A stretch of 64,000 nucleotides of DNA from Anthoceros angustus (Eukaryota > Streptophyta > Anthocerotopsida > Anthocerotales > Anthocerotaceae). A model generated the notes under the pieces. It had not been told where the DNA came from and did not search any database. It saw nothing but the letters and a program-made list of their open reading frames with translations. Shown piece by piece: positions 22,246-34,560 of the stretch (position 1 is the first letter of the stretch; every line of letters begins with the position of its first letter). A program made the position numbers and the translations under genes. The stretch is from contig VJWM01000310.1 of assembly GCA_010909165.1 (NCBI GenBank), positions 25,158 to 89,157 on the forward strand, given 5' to 3'.

Positions 22246-24035
22246 CTTGGTGGAACGCGGTGTGTGTGTGCAAGGAGGGTTGGTACGAGATGTTGTGGAG
22301 GTGAGAAGTTCAACGAGGATAAGTTCATTTTATTCTTGATGAGTGTTATGCACAAGCCAATTGGGTGTGTTGGACAATGGAATGTAAGAACTCCAGGAGT
22401 TAAGGTCCTAGGGGTGGATCAAGACCGGATGGGGCACCTTTTGTGGGGTGTTTCAAATTGTTATATTTGCGAAGTCGCATGAGAGCTAATTGGGAGAGGG
22501 TTTGAGGGTCACGCGAAGGAGGTGGTGGGTGGATGTAGGCATGGCACCCCCACCGTAGGGGAGGCATCCTACAGGGGTAGTATGTAGGAGGGTAAAGGCA
22601 GGAGGGTGTCCATGTAGGATAGGTAGGGCGTCAAGGGACAGTAGATGCAAGTAGTACGAAAGGGGAGGGGAAGAAGTGAATGGTAGGGTGACCAAGGTGA
22701 CCACATAGTGCGGGTGTGAAAGGTGACCCCACATAGTAGACGAGGTGACCCCACGATTGAATTGGATAGGTAGGTAGGATGAGAGTGTCATGAGAGTGTC
22801 TCTCACCGTAGGGAGTGGTGAGGTCTCCCACGGGCAGGCGGGCGACACCCTACTTGGATACTTGGGAAGCAAGTTTTCATTATACTAAGCAAGTCAGACA
22901 GGTTGAGTGGAAGTTGTTAAAAGGGCGATATGCAAGGTTGAGGATAAATAGGGTATATTAGGAATAATAATCCATAAATATGTAAGGTGTAGTGTAGGGT
23001 GTTTATAACAAGTAGGGCTACTAAATCGAGGATTGGAAATAGTGCCACCGGCAAGGAATCAACGCCTATATCAAGAGTTTTGTCCACAACCAAAGGGCCA
23101 TGCAAGGGTGTGTAGGGAGTGGCAGGAAGTCCGTGGAGGAATCGCGAGGAAGAGCTTGGGCATGTACGGAAAGCTAGAGCAAGGACTTGGTGGAACGCGG
23201 TGTGTGTGTGCAAGGAGAAGGAGGTGTGCGCATGTAAGGGGTTGTGTGTGAAGGGATTTGAAGCACGATCGTGAAGAGAGCAAGGGCTGATTTTTGTGTG
23301 TGTCCAACCTTGCAAGTGAGGGATTTGGGGTGCAGGAGGTGTATGTTGTGAGGACACCAAGTTTGAGCTAGTGGACCGTGGAGTGAAGAGGAAGTAAGTG
23401 AGAAAGGGCAAGTTGCTCACTTGGTGGATCTTGTGTAGTGAAGAAATCTCACAATTGTGTGTAGGCACCGAGGTGGCAACTAGGTGGAAACGAGCACGGG
23501 CGCCTCAAGCTTGTATTGTCTGTAGTTATTTTGAAGGTGCAAGATGGTGAAAGCGCCCGCACCTAAGAAGGGCAAATTGGTTAGGGAGCTGTGAGAAGAG
23601 GTAGATGCTCAATTTAATTGCTTCCTCGCATGTGGAGGCTAGGCACTTGGTAGCATTCGGCTGGGCTTTGGTCGAGAACCCAACGGTAATTGCAATGGGT
23701 GTATGGCCATCGGGCCTATGTCAACTTGGAGATGATAGAGGAGTTTCATAAACTTCACTACTATGCCACGGCAGAACCGGGAGGACTAGGGATGCAGGAT
23801 GGGATCCATCCCGATGACCCCAACACATCCGGCTGTATATGGAAGACCAAATGAGGAGGCCTGTGAGGGGATTGCGATTATGGAGCTGAAAGGAAGGTTG
23901 AGGAGAAGGGGAAGAGAAAAGGAGAATCGGAAGTGTCATGAGCTACTTGAGAAAGCTATGGACATGTTACAACGCTGCATAAGTCTAGAGAGAAAGGTGG
24001 TTGGTGCAATCAAGAACTCAAGGAAGAGAAATGGC
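22246..24035 (+). repeat. LTR fragment 2 of the long-LTR Gypsy element
   Basis: 22,270-24,035 is identical to 26,340-28,105 at a constant 4,070-base offset. The first ~30 bases (cttggtggaacgcgg...gcaaggag) instead match 23,184-23,215, so the fragment begins with a backward jump at gcaaggag. It ends at aaatgg, where block A copy 3 starts. Confidence 0.88.
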
Positions 24036-26157
24036 AAACGGACGGGTTCTGAAATCAAGCATCGCGATGTTGCCACATACTATACCCTACCTGCGTGTTC
24101 TCCCACGTCATCCCGAAAGTCTGCACCTTTTGCATACTGGAGGCCTCAACAACAAGCCGCCATTGCCATTCGCCATTATCCTCCAAGCTTTGGCTTTCAA
24201 AACATGTTCCTTGAAATTGTCGTAGTGCACTCCACTCGAGAGTGCATTGGCCCTGGCTGCACGCAATGGCAAAGTTCCAATCACGACGTGGAAAACAAAC
24301 CATGCGCAAACAAGCATATTGCTTAGTACATATCACATGCCGGGTGGCCGTGCTGTCAAATCCATGTCACTTACCATATTTTTGAATGCGGTTGAAAGTT
24401 GTCGATCTCCCACGGTCGTATTGAGGGAAATATCGATCCCTAACTCCGCTGGAAAGTCTCACACCCAGTTCTTCATGGCGATGAAATGAGGTTCAATTTT
24501 GGCCTTCTCCACCCACTCTTGCGCATTTGCTTCAAGCTCATTTCCACCAAAACCTTCATGCCGCTCTTCAAATTGTTGCTCGCCGAGTGCTCGATACCGA
24601 AAACACTTCCACACTCTCACGGAACATCCGACCTTCACATCGATGACCACAAGATCTCTCGCTGTTGCGCATTTCCTCGACTTCCTTGTAGTTTCACTGC
24701 TTACTGCTAGTGCTCGCAGCATCTATCTCGCCGTAGTTGCTTATTCCACTTCCTCAAAATCTCTGGCCCACATACCCACACTTCTTCGTCAACTTTGCCA
24801 CATTAATAATCCGGTCCTATTGTCCACAGCGTGATATCGCACCTTAGGGCCAGCTTGGTCATCGCATCCCAGGGGATCCCGCCCCTGTCGTGCATACACA
24901 TCTAGCTTCCAATCCACGCCACACTTCAAACCCCTTCCACCGCGACAAAGAACTCACTTCGATGCTGCGCAGACACGGTCCATGAAGGTAAATGTCTTCC
25001 TGGCGTGCACTATGGTGTTGTGGTCCGTGGCTACAACCTCATCTCTGGCCTCGAGTCCAGAGCACACATATGCATCCATCCACTTGTACTCTTCCACGGC
25101 AGATATGAGACAAATTGGGACCGTCTGAAGGAATGGTGGTTTCCCCTAAGACGAAAAAAATGTAATCCCCTGCCCACCTTCTCGAACGTCAAATTCTCTT
25201 GTGTAGCACATTGTGACGGATCCACAACCACAACCATGGGTAACACACCGCCACCCGTGGACAATGCTTCATCTTTTGCATCAAAGCCTCTACCCATGCG
25301 AGATCCAACTTCCTCACCCGTCAGCTCGACAATTCCTTCTGCAACACTTGATTGTGCCAGTAGACTCCTACACTCTTCATTGCGATATCACTTTCCACGC
25401 CCCGGCTTGCATACGCTTTGATGGCGCAGCTCACATCGTCAGCCACCGCGCTATCCTCGCAATCTCACAAACCCGGAAGCGGTTCATCCTCCTCCTCACT
25501 CCGCCTCCCAATTGTAATGTGCTTCTCCTGCTTTGCCTTGCCTTCTTGCTTTGCCACTACCGGCCCCGCGCCTTCTCATCGATTGGTTTGCCATCTCCAC
25601 CGCCGCCTTTGATGCATTCCCCACACGGGCGGCGCTGACTGCCACACCCTCCTCGCGATCCGGGACAAGCCTTCAAGACCGCCGTGAGCAATCATGCAAG
25701 GATGGGGACTCGAGGTCATGCTCATCTCGTCATTAGCCTCGCGAGTCTCCCTTCCTGCACGAGCCATCTTCACCGTCTTGATCATCTTCGTCCTCCTCGT
25801 AGGACGCCTATCTCGCATAGTCCTCTGTGGTCCTCACCGTCGCCTCCATCTCGCCATACCCGCCGTTAAGCTAGCCTTCTCGTTGAAGAATCACAAAGTC
25901 TGTTGGCGGGTAGTCAAAAACCCCAGGACGCTCGGTGCACCGACGAGCCTCGGCTCGAGGGCAGCGGAAACCGACGCTTATGCGTCTTTGCTGGATCACT
26001 TTCAATTAGTTGCATATTGCCGAACCTGCACGAAGACGGATCACGCGTGCTAGGATGTTTCCTCACCTCATGGTATCGCGTAGGATGTTTCACATGCACG
26101 GCCGCAGTTGCATCCCACCGAAGTCAAGGCCGCATGCCCTGTGAAATGATTCCCGCC
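24036..26157 (-). pseudogene. Block A copy 3 (partial, degenerate)
   Basis: Corresponds to 16,453-18,567 in the same orientation. It is the most eroded copy, with losses at many sites (for example around 25,300-25,650). Recognisable coding words of the unidentified minus-strand gene include the segment read from 24,336 down to 24,055 (FKEHVLKAKAW, TCFESQSLED). It ends at gattcccgcc, next to the start of the 5' LTR copy. Confidence 0.6.
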
Positions 26158-27613
26158 TTATTCATACAAGACTAACTTAAAAGTGCCAAAGGAATTGCTG
26201 GGTATTTTTGGTGGAAGCCTTTCGCACTCAAGTGAGTGCAAGAAGAGATCACACGGGGTGCATCACGACGTATGAATTTGCAAAGGGGCTGCAAGTATGA
26301 AGCGTGAGGCCGTGGATGACATGCGAGGAGACATGGATAGCAAGGAGGGTTGGTACGAGATGTTGTGGAGGTGAGAAGTTCAACGAGGATAAGTTCATTT
26401 TATTCTTGATGAGTGTTATGCACAAGCCAATTGGGTGTGTTGGACAATGGAATGTAAGAACTCCAGGAGTTAAGGTCCTAGGGGTGGATCAAGACCGGAT
26501 GGGGCACCTTTTGTGGGGTGTTTCAAATTGTTATATTTGCGAAGTCGCATGAGAGCTAATTGGGAGAGGGTTTGAGGGTCACGCGAAGGAGGTGGTGGGT
26601 GGATGTAGGCATGGCACCCCCACCGTAGGGGAGGCATCCTACAGGGGTAGTATGTAGGAGGGTAAAGGCAGGAGGGTGTCCATGTAGGATAGGTAGGGCG
26701 TCAAGGGACAGTAGATGCAAGTAGTACGAAAGGGGAGGGGAAGAAGTGAATGGTAGGGTGACCAAGGTGACCACATAGTGCGGGTGTGAAAGGTGACCCC
26801 ACATAGTAGACGAGGTGACCCCACGATTGAATTGGATAGGTAGGTAGGATGAGAGTGTCATGAGAGTGTCTCTCACCGTAGGGAGTGGTGAGGTCTCCCA
26901 CGGGCAGGCGGGCGACACCCTACTTGGATACTTGGGAAGCAAGTTTTCATTATACTAAGCAAGTCAGACAGGTTGAGTGGAAGTTGTTAAAAGGGCGATA
27001 TGCAAGGTTGAGGATAAATAGGGTATATTAGGAATAATAATCCATAAATATGTAAGGTGTAGTGTAGGGTGTTTATAACAAGTAGGGCTACTAAATCGAG
27101 GATTGGAAATAGTGCCACCGGCAAGGAATCAACGCCTATATCAAGAGTTTTGTCCACAACCAAAGGGCCATGCAAGGGTGTGTAGGGAGTGGCAGGAAGT
27201 CCGTGGAGGAATCGCGAGGAAGAGCTTGGGCATGTACGGAAAGCTAGAGCAAGGACTTGGTGGAACGCGGTGTGTGTGTGCAAGGAGAAGGAGGTGTGCG
27301 CATGTAAGGGGTTGTGTGTGAAGGGATTTGAAGCACGATCGTGAAGAGAGCAAGGGCTGATTTTTGTGTGTGTCCAACCTTGCAAGTGAGGGATTTGGGG
27401 TGCAGGAGGTGTATGTTGTGAGGACACCAAGTTTGAGCTAGTGGACCGTGGAGTGAAGAGGAAGTAAGTGAGAAAGGGCAAGTTGCTCACTTGGTGGATC
27501 TTGTGTAGTGAAGAAATCTCACAATTGTGTGTAGGCACCGAGGTGGCAACTAGGTGGAAACGAGCACGGGCGCCTCAAGCTTGTATTGTCTGTAGTTATT
27601 TTGAAGGTGCAAG

Positions 27614-29884
27614 ATGGTGAAAGCGCCCGCACCTAAGAAGGGCAAATTGGTTAGGGAGCTGTGAGAAGAGGTAGATGCTCAATTTAATTGCTTCCTCGCA
27701 TGTGGAGGCTAGGCACTTGGTAGCATTCGGCTGGGCTTTGGTCGAGAACCCAACGGTAATTGCAATGGGTGTATGGCCATCGGGCCTATGTCAACTTGGA
27801 GATGATAGAGGAGTTTCATAAACTTCACTACTATGCCACGGCAGAACCGGGAGGACTAGGGATGCAGGATGGGATCCATCCCGATGACCCCAACACATCC
27901 GGCTGTATATGGAAGACCAAATGAGGAGGCCTGTGAGGGGATTGCGATTATGGAGCTGAAAGGAAGGTTGAGGAGAAGGGGAAGAGAAAAGGAGAATCGG
28001 AAGTGTCATGAGCTACTTGAGAAAGCTATGGACATGTTACAACGCTGCATAAGTCTAGAGAGAAAGGTGGTTGGTGCAATCAAGAACTCAAGGAAGAGAA
28101 ATGGAGAACATTTGCTAAGATTCTCCTTGGATTGGTGAGTGCGCAACGAAGACATATCTTAGTGATGCGCAGCTTATATTTCATCCGGAGGTTGTCTAGG
28201 GGGCTACCCTGCATTGGGGAATGGTAATGTATGATGTTTATACCGCACACCGCGGAAGGTTGCTTATACCCAATGCGAGGAATCCAAGAGCACGAGAAAT
28301 ACATACCTCCACCCACCCGATTCATATTTATGAGCTCCAAGGATTATTGAAGCCGTGAATTGAATTTTCCAAGATGGACTTTCCAAGTGGTATCATTGGA
28401 TGCGTGAGTCCCTAAGCCCGTGAGAGAAGTTCCCCAACAAGAGACGGGAAGAAGAGGAAAGCAATGGAGGAGCCTACTACGTGTCCCACGCAGTGAAGGA
28501 GGAGAAGAAGTTCATTCAATGAGAGCATCGGGGAAGAAGGTGGTAGGAGGCGGTGAGTTGGATCCACTCACGGTGGAGAGCGAAGAAGCCTCGTGGAGAG
28601 AGTCAAGGCGGCTTCCATTGCGGAGGAAGTCGCAAGAAGAGGTATGGGAGGAAGAGAAGGAGAAACCAGCCACGGAACTTGGGCAAGTAGGAAGGGCTAG
28701 CATAACCCATGGGTCGCCAGAGGCCCACCGCTGTCCCTACGTAGGGGCAGATCGATGACGGTAGGGGTGAGGCACCCTGAGGGAGTGAGCGAGGGTCGAG
28801 TCCCCACGACGGTGTGGCACCCGAGGTAGTGAGGGGGTGCAAGTGTCCCTACCTATAGGCGAGGGGGCTGTTCTAGTGGAGTGGCAGTGACATGGATAGC
28901 TCATGGATAGGCCTATGAGGGGCCCAGGAAGGAGAGGCGCTCACATGAGCCAGAATGGAGCTAGGGGGTGACATGGTTTTGGAATTGAACGACCCATGGA
29001 TGTCTCAAACATCCGTGGCGACTTGGACACTTTGGGAGAGAGGTGGTGTGTGGGATAGCAAGGAACTTGGATGAGAGGAGGCTTGCCCATGTTGTAGCTA
29101 CCCTCCTATGGGCTACCTCATAAATCCCGGAAGGAGTAGAACTAGGTACCTTTAGGGGTGTTGGGGCCGCCAAGAGGGAACGTGGATGGAAGAATTAAGG
29201 GCAGCTCAAACTAGGCTTTTAGAGCTAGAGTCAAGTGTAGGTAGGCTTACCGAAAGAGAAAGGCGACTTACATGGAGCTTGAGGGAGTCAAGGCTGAGGC
29301 ATCAAGAGATGGTGCAAGAGTTGGATGGCATTATGGTGACACGACTAAGGAGAAGGAAGGATGGGTCTTGGAGAAGAGAGGGATGAGAGAACAAGTCCAA
29401 CAATTGGTGTGTGCCATGGCGATGGCCAAGAAGGATGTAAAGGAGGCCTGAGCCTATGGAGACTAAGGATGAGTTATTAAATAGCAAGGACCTGAGGTAG
29501 GAGAATTGAGAAGGGAGAAGGAGACCCTACAAGAGTCATGGGACTCTCCAAGCGGAGTTAGAAGAAGCCAAGGGGTGAGAAGCTAATCGAGGGCCTCGCA
29601 AGAGGGAAGAGAGTCGCAAGAAAGCCGAGGACATGGTACGCCGCTTGCTGGTTGTGCGTAAGAGAAGGTTGAGCCGATCATACCTTGCAAAAGAGGATGT
29701 TGAGGCGTCCCACGGCGGAGGAGAAGTATCATGCTATGTCCATACAAGTGGGGCTATCGTGGAAAGGGAGGCTTTGCAAGAGAAGTGTGGACGAGGGCTC
29801 AGACTTGGAAGACTTGAAGAACAAATATCGCAACCTACAGTTAATTCGCCAATAGACTGGCTAGAATCAAGGCTGATCTGGTAG
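27614..29884 (+). pseudogene. LTR-resident coiled-coil coding remnants (5' LTR)
   Basis: Starts with an ATG context encoding MVKAPAPKKGKL. Separate frames follow: 27,869-28,138 (basic/acidic, ERKVV...KNSRKRNG), 28,420-28,758 (Glu/Lys-rich), 29,186-29,386 (RLLELESSVGRLTERERRLT, heptad-like) and 29,633-29,884. The charge pattern and leucine spacing suggest a long coiled coil. The same words occur in the 3' LTR and, for the first part, in LTR fragment 2. I do not recognise the protein. It could be an extra gag-like frame or a captured host gene. Lying inside the LTR, it would be duplicated with every insertion. Confidence 0.45.
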
Positions 29885-31293
29885 AGCTTTGAGGGAGAGG
29901 TTGGCACCCCCACGGATGATGATAGAAGGATGCTAGAAGGTTTGAAGGTCATGGACCTTGTGACCCAAGCGAGACGGGTGGAGTCGATGAGTCGAATGGG
30001 AAGAAATGAATGAGCAAGCCGTAGGGGATGACTCGGAGGAGGAAGAGGAAGGCATGGAGCAAGATCCGCCACGGAGACCTTCTATGGAGAGTGTGGAGGC
30101 GGTGTATAAGAAGTGACCCCACTGGGGAGGTGTAGAGGTGGCCCACATCCGTAGGATCACCCGGTGCGACGCAGAGATTCAGAGGTAATTGAAGAGGTGG
30201 TGGTAGCTTGGAGCGTGGGCTCATTGCTTAGGGGAAGACTTTCTTTAGGAGGACATTAAATGCTTGTCAACCCAGAGGGTGTGTTGACTAGCTGGATAGG
30301 AATGTTGACAGGAGCCATTAAGGCTCACATAGGTAGAATTTGCTAGAATAGAATTTCACCCAAGATGCTTGGATGTCGAACTTAAATCGAGGATACACTA
30401 AAATAAGGAGTGAGGCACTGTGAGGGCGCGCCGTGGAGGTCAGATGTGAGGACCTCCCTACAAAAGGAGGGAGCTTGTGAAGTAAAATCGTGGCCTCCCA
30501 CCTTGAGTCCTTTGCTCCTTGTGAAGGAAGTTCGCTTACCGCAAGCTAACGAAGGCGGGTAGAGAGGAGTTTGCGACGGCCGGAGTGCTTGGAGGGCTGC
30601 TCCGCAGTGTCTCGCGAGTGCTCCCTTGTGAATGGTTGTCTGTGAATTGCTTTGCTTTGAGTGTGGCGATGCTCAAGGAACTCGGCTTGAGGTAGAGGGA
30701 AAGACTGAGGTTCTCACGTCTGCAAACTACACAAAGCAATCGCCCAAGGAAAACTTGTTGATTAGACGGACCCTGCAACAGCTGTAAGGGCGAGTTGGAA
30801 CAATAAGCTAGAGTTGGTATTAGAGTAGGAGGTCATGGAAGGAGAGTAAGTAGTGTGTAGGGAAGAAGAAGCGTTGATGATGGTAGAGGAACCCAATATT
30901 GAGGAGGGAATTAGAGGTAGATCATAGAAGGCCCACAAGGGAGCCTAAGGGAGGTGTCCCAAATCAGCAGAACGTGCTGGTAAGGGAGCCAGCCCCGTGG
31001 GAGGATAACATTGCGGGTGCGGATGTGGGGTCCCCGGGTGCCCACGTGATTCCACGCCAGAGGCATGGCCTACGATAGTGTCGTGTCGCTAGGCCAGGAA
31101 TTGGTGAATTTCAAGGCAAGTAGTGTAGTCTGAGGGAAGTAGGATGATGCCTTGTTGAGGGGGCAGTGGTTGTAAATAAATGTGTGCATGGGTTGAACCA
31201 CGCCCAACCAAGATCTCATGGGACGAAACCCAACGTAACGACAAAGGATAAGTGTGGACGCCATGGGTGAATCTAAGCCCGGATCCGCCCACA
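29885..31293 (+). promoter_or_regulatory. Distal LTR segment with hairpins; probable promoter/R/U5 region
   Basis: No convincing coding remains beyond about 30,100. The segment contains cactaaaataaggagtg (about 30,397) and, 35-70 bases later, a GGAGGTC/GACCTCC inverted repeat (30,435-30,457). That repeat overlaps a second pairing CCTCC/GGAGG (30,453-30,470). Both are conserved in the 3' LTR at 42,258-42,289. Assignment as promoter and leader is inferred from position, not shown. Confidence 0.3.
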
Positions 31294-31313
31294 TTTTTGC
31301 GCTGTCGGGATCT
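31294..31313 (+). promoter_or_regulatory. Primer-binding site, tRNA-Asp-like (degenerate)
   Basis: tttttgcgctgtcgggatct immediately follows the LTR end. It resembles the tRNA-Asp-complementary site TGGCGCCGTTGCCGGGGA of Athila-type elements with several G/C bases missing. This fixes the 3' boundary of the 5' LTR. Confidence 0.6.
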
Positions 31314-32619
31314 TGTGCCTTGATGACGTGTGTGTGGGGAAACCCATCTCTGGTAGTTGATTGTTGTTGGTGAACTCTCCCATCGATGGAGGCACGGTGG
31401 GGGTTTCCACAAATGGTGTTGAAGGGTCATGAGGATGGTTGCATGTGTCTAGCGTGAGGAAGGACAAGAGTTGAACGAGGGAGATCGCTCCACCGCCTCG
31501 CTAGAGATCTACGAGTGCAAGGAGGAACGATTACGAAGAAAGTGTCGCAATCACAGCACGAATTCAAGAGGAAGAAGAGGCACGGGTAATTGAGGAAGAA
31601 GCCGCTTTGCAAGGGCGCCTGTGAGCGAAGAAGAGGAGGAGGTTCTAGTGAAGAAGAGGGCGACGAGGTCGAGAAGCGAAAAGAAAGGAGGTTGTCGAGG
31701 AAGAATTGGTGCGCAAGGCAAACGTGAAGAAGAGGTGCATGAACGAGGATACGGTTGAATTTAAGAACTTCATTTGTGGAAGCCGGGCCTTCTCAACCCG
31801 TGAGTGGTGGATCTAGCTCATCTTCAGGAAGAAGAGGGAGGGAGGACGATGTGAGTAGTGTAATTCCTAAGTGTGGTCAAGATCTTGAGTCTTGACCGGA
31901 TTACCGACTTACTACCTGGTGGACGGGCCCCGAGGGGACACCTCACCCAGGCCGTTCGAGACTTTGTGCCGACATCCCGCTAGGGAACGCCGTTGATCGG
32001 CGCACTGCCACGGGAGGAGGTAACTTGAATCGCTGTGCAATCGTCAAGTAACATGAGTGGAACCGCAGGAGGGGAGGAGGTTTGCCTCAACCCCGGCAAC
32101 AATATGTCAAGTTTGGGAGAAGAAGAAGGGCGACGACGCGAGGCATTTGTGCACTTTGAGCATGTGTCTCATGCTAACTGGAGGACACCGTGGCGATCGG
32201 GTTGCGAATTTTCCCCGAGGGGCATGCCCAGTGCCGAACTTACGGGCAAGTGCGCCAGATTGGGACTTTGAAGATCCTTCTCGAATCGCCGAGGGCTCGC
32301 CTATGCCCACCACACCTGGCAAAGTTGAGACCTTCGCAGGAAGAAACGGGAGTCATTGTTTGATTACGTTGAACGGTTCTATGGATATTTGGATCGAGTC
32401 CCTGCGTGCACCGTGACTCGCAATCCTCCCACATCGGGTTACCGCAGAGCAAGCGCCGATTGGTTTGTGAGCGCCTATCAAGGAAAATGGAGGTACATTG
32501 TCATTTAGGACTAAAACTTGGGAGCAATCCGATGTAAGAGTGGGAGTCACAGAGTTGGGAAGGAGGAGGAAAAGAGAAGGAGTCATAAGAAGAGGAAGGG
32601 GTCCAGGAGATCTAGTTTG

Positions 32620-32660
32620 TCTTCTTCTTCTTCTTCCTCATCTTCATCTTCATCTTCCGA
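32620..32660 (+). repeat. tct/tca trinucleotide microsatellite
   Basis: A run of tcttct and catcttcatctt words within gag, coding for a serine stretch in one plus frame and acidic residues on the other strand. Confidence 0.8.
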
Positions 32661-33201
32661 GAGTGAGGAGAGTGGTACCAGAAAACTCGCCATCCGATGA
32701 AGAATCCGAAAGTACGAACGACGGATGAGGAAAGATCTAGAGAGAAGGTTAAGAAGAGGCAAGAGGAGGCCGAAGCGCAAGACCGAGAAGGAAAGAAAAG
32801 GGAAAATAAGGCGGATGGAGAAGGGAGAAACGCCCACCCAGGAGGAGGAATTGCGGTTGAAGTTTGACCAAGCGATTAACTGAGTTGGAAGTCAAGGTCA
32901 TGTGAAGAATCAAGCCACACGAGATCGCCTCCCCGCAAGACAGGGTGGTATTGCTCGATTTGTCCAACTGCACACCAACCGGAATGTATCGAGCCCCACG
33001 CCATGCGTGAATCATGTGGAGCATCATGCCCGTGATTATTGGTATGTGGATGAGGCTTACCAGTGCAACACGGAGGCCGCCTACCGATGAGGGCAACCTA
33101 CCACCGCAAAGACCGCCAGCAATCATGAGGTACGGGTCTCGCCTACCTCGCCAGTCCATGGAGACCGTAACCATCTCGCCACCAACAATTCCACCGGATG
33201 T

Positions 33202-33241
33202 TGTTACAATTGTGAGCACCGGTCACTATTCCAATGATTGC
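33202..33241 (+). other. Gag CCHC zinc-knuckle coding motif, frameshifted
   Basis: Cys codons at 33,202 and 33,211, His at 33,224 and Cys at 33,239 give C-x2-C-x4-H-x4-C once a frame change between CEH and GHYS is allowed. This marks the nucleocapsid end of gag. Confidence 0.65.
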
Positions 33242-33677
33242 CCTGTAACCAAAGAGACGGGGTATGTACCTTCTCAAGTGCAAAGAATTGGGACACAAGG
33301 TTGGAGATCCGAGGTGTTCAGGTGCCACGAGTAGTGCCGACACGTCCAGAGTGAGGTTCACAGAGCCTACAATGAAGGAGCACCTTCCAACCCCGAAACT
33401 GCTATCACTGACTTCAACGCCAGCGGGTGGAAGCGTACCGATCTTGGATGGAGACAATGTACTGGGATTGTGGAAGAAGGATATGAGGGAGAAATGAGTG
33501 AGGAAGAAGGGTTGCTGGTCACCACTAGATCCGAGCGACGGGAGAAGACCAAAAGCCGAAGCGGAGCGAGAGGAAGAAGAGGAAGGTGAGGGAGGACTCA
33601 CCTTGGCCACCGGAGACTCGGAAGGAATTTGGCAGAGGAGGAGGAAATGAGGAGGTCCATGAGGGAACTACTGGTAG

Positions 33678-34560
33678 GTGTCTGCAGGGGAGGGCGACCT
33701 ACCGAGGAGGAGGGGAGGAAAGGTGTTTCCCGACATTAGTAGGGAAGTAGCAGCAATGTTGGAGGACGAGCTAAGAAGGCTCACTCAAGATGCAAAGATG
33801 GAGGTAGAGGTTGCGGAACCCGGTGTGAATCACGGCTATGGAGTCCCAAATGATAGGAGGGCCATGGGTGTGACAAGGTCGGAGCCGACCAGCATCGGGC
33901 TGCAAACGGGAGGAAACCTTGTCGATAAGATCTCCGCCGATGCATTGCTTGACCGAGAATTTGTGGTCACTGAGGCGCTTTCTGCGTGAGTCCAAGATCC
34001 CGCAAAATTGTGAAGGAGGCGATTAGGGGAATTCCAGCCCATGGGGAGCCAAGGAGGCCGGCGGATCCGGAGGTAAACGTGGTTGAGCTTGTTGATCCGG
34101 GGCACCGTAAATTGAAATTGAAATTGTGGTGCTTGGTGCCCAATGTGCCATTAGATTCGGGATCGTGGGTCAACTTGATGATGAGGAGACGGCGCTTTGG
34201 GTTCACCAAGTTTAACCGAATCCGGTGTTCTTGAGGATGGCGGACCACGAGAAGGAAACCGTTAGGAGTGTTGAGAAATGTGCCAACCGTGATTGAGGTC
34301 TCACGCTCTATTCCATCTTACCTACATTGTCATGAGACCAAGATCTAGGCTACAAGGTCTTGATAGGAAGACCTTGGTTGTATGGAATCGCTGTGTTTTC
34401 GATTTTGGTAGTGGTATCACCTTTAAGTCCAGAGTAGGGGCCACTGAGGTAGCTTTTGTGTCATGGAGCAAGGCACCCTATGAAGGGGAAACCAACTCCG
34501 TCCGATGGATATACTTCAGAGGTACAGGGTAAGCTCTTCGGTAGGACCGCTTATCGTGAC
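33678..34560 (+). pseudogene. Aspartic protease region of the long-LTR Gypsy element
   Basis: The active-site-like word LDSGSWVNLM is at about 34,150-34,180, followed in shifted frames by RMADHEKE, then by LIGRPWLYGIAV at about 34,350-34,390, the usual Gypsy protease order (DSG triad, MAD strand, GRPWL). The upstream frame 33,678-33,989 (SREVAAMLEDELRRL) is the gag-protease linker. At least four frameshifts or stops interrupt it. Confidence 0.6.

Larger units (their letters stand above)
26158..31293 (+). repeat. 5' LTR (5'-truncated) of the long-LTR element
   Basis: Aligns with 38,049-43,186 over its whole length. The ~25 bases after the first attcat-like word are missing relative to the 3' copy. 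It ends in cccaca directly before the primer-site-like sequence. It contains the coiled-coil coding remnants described separately. Confidence 0.8.
31530..33350 (+). pseudogene. gag: gag region of the long-LTR Gypsy element
   Basis: A broken capsid-coding region. It begins with a Glu/Arg-rich segment (RIQEEEEARVIEEEAALQG, about 31,557). A capsid-like segment follows (LFDYVERFYGYLDR, about 32,353-32,400), then a Ser-rich run encoded by a tct/tca microsatellite (32,620-32,660). It ends with a CCHC zinc knuckle read in two frames at 33,202-33,241 (CYNCEH, then GHYSNDC), separated by a frameshift. No single frame covers it. Gag would package the element RNA into virus-like particles. Confidence 0.6.

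Noticed and set aside
22917-23468. 183-codon minus-strand frame (also at 26,987-27,538)
   Set aside because: It is antisense within the LTR, Pro/Thr/His-rich low complexity, and duplicated only because the LTR block is duplicated.
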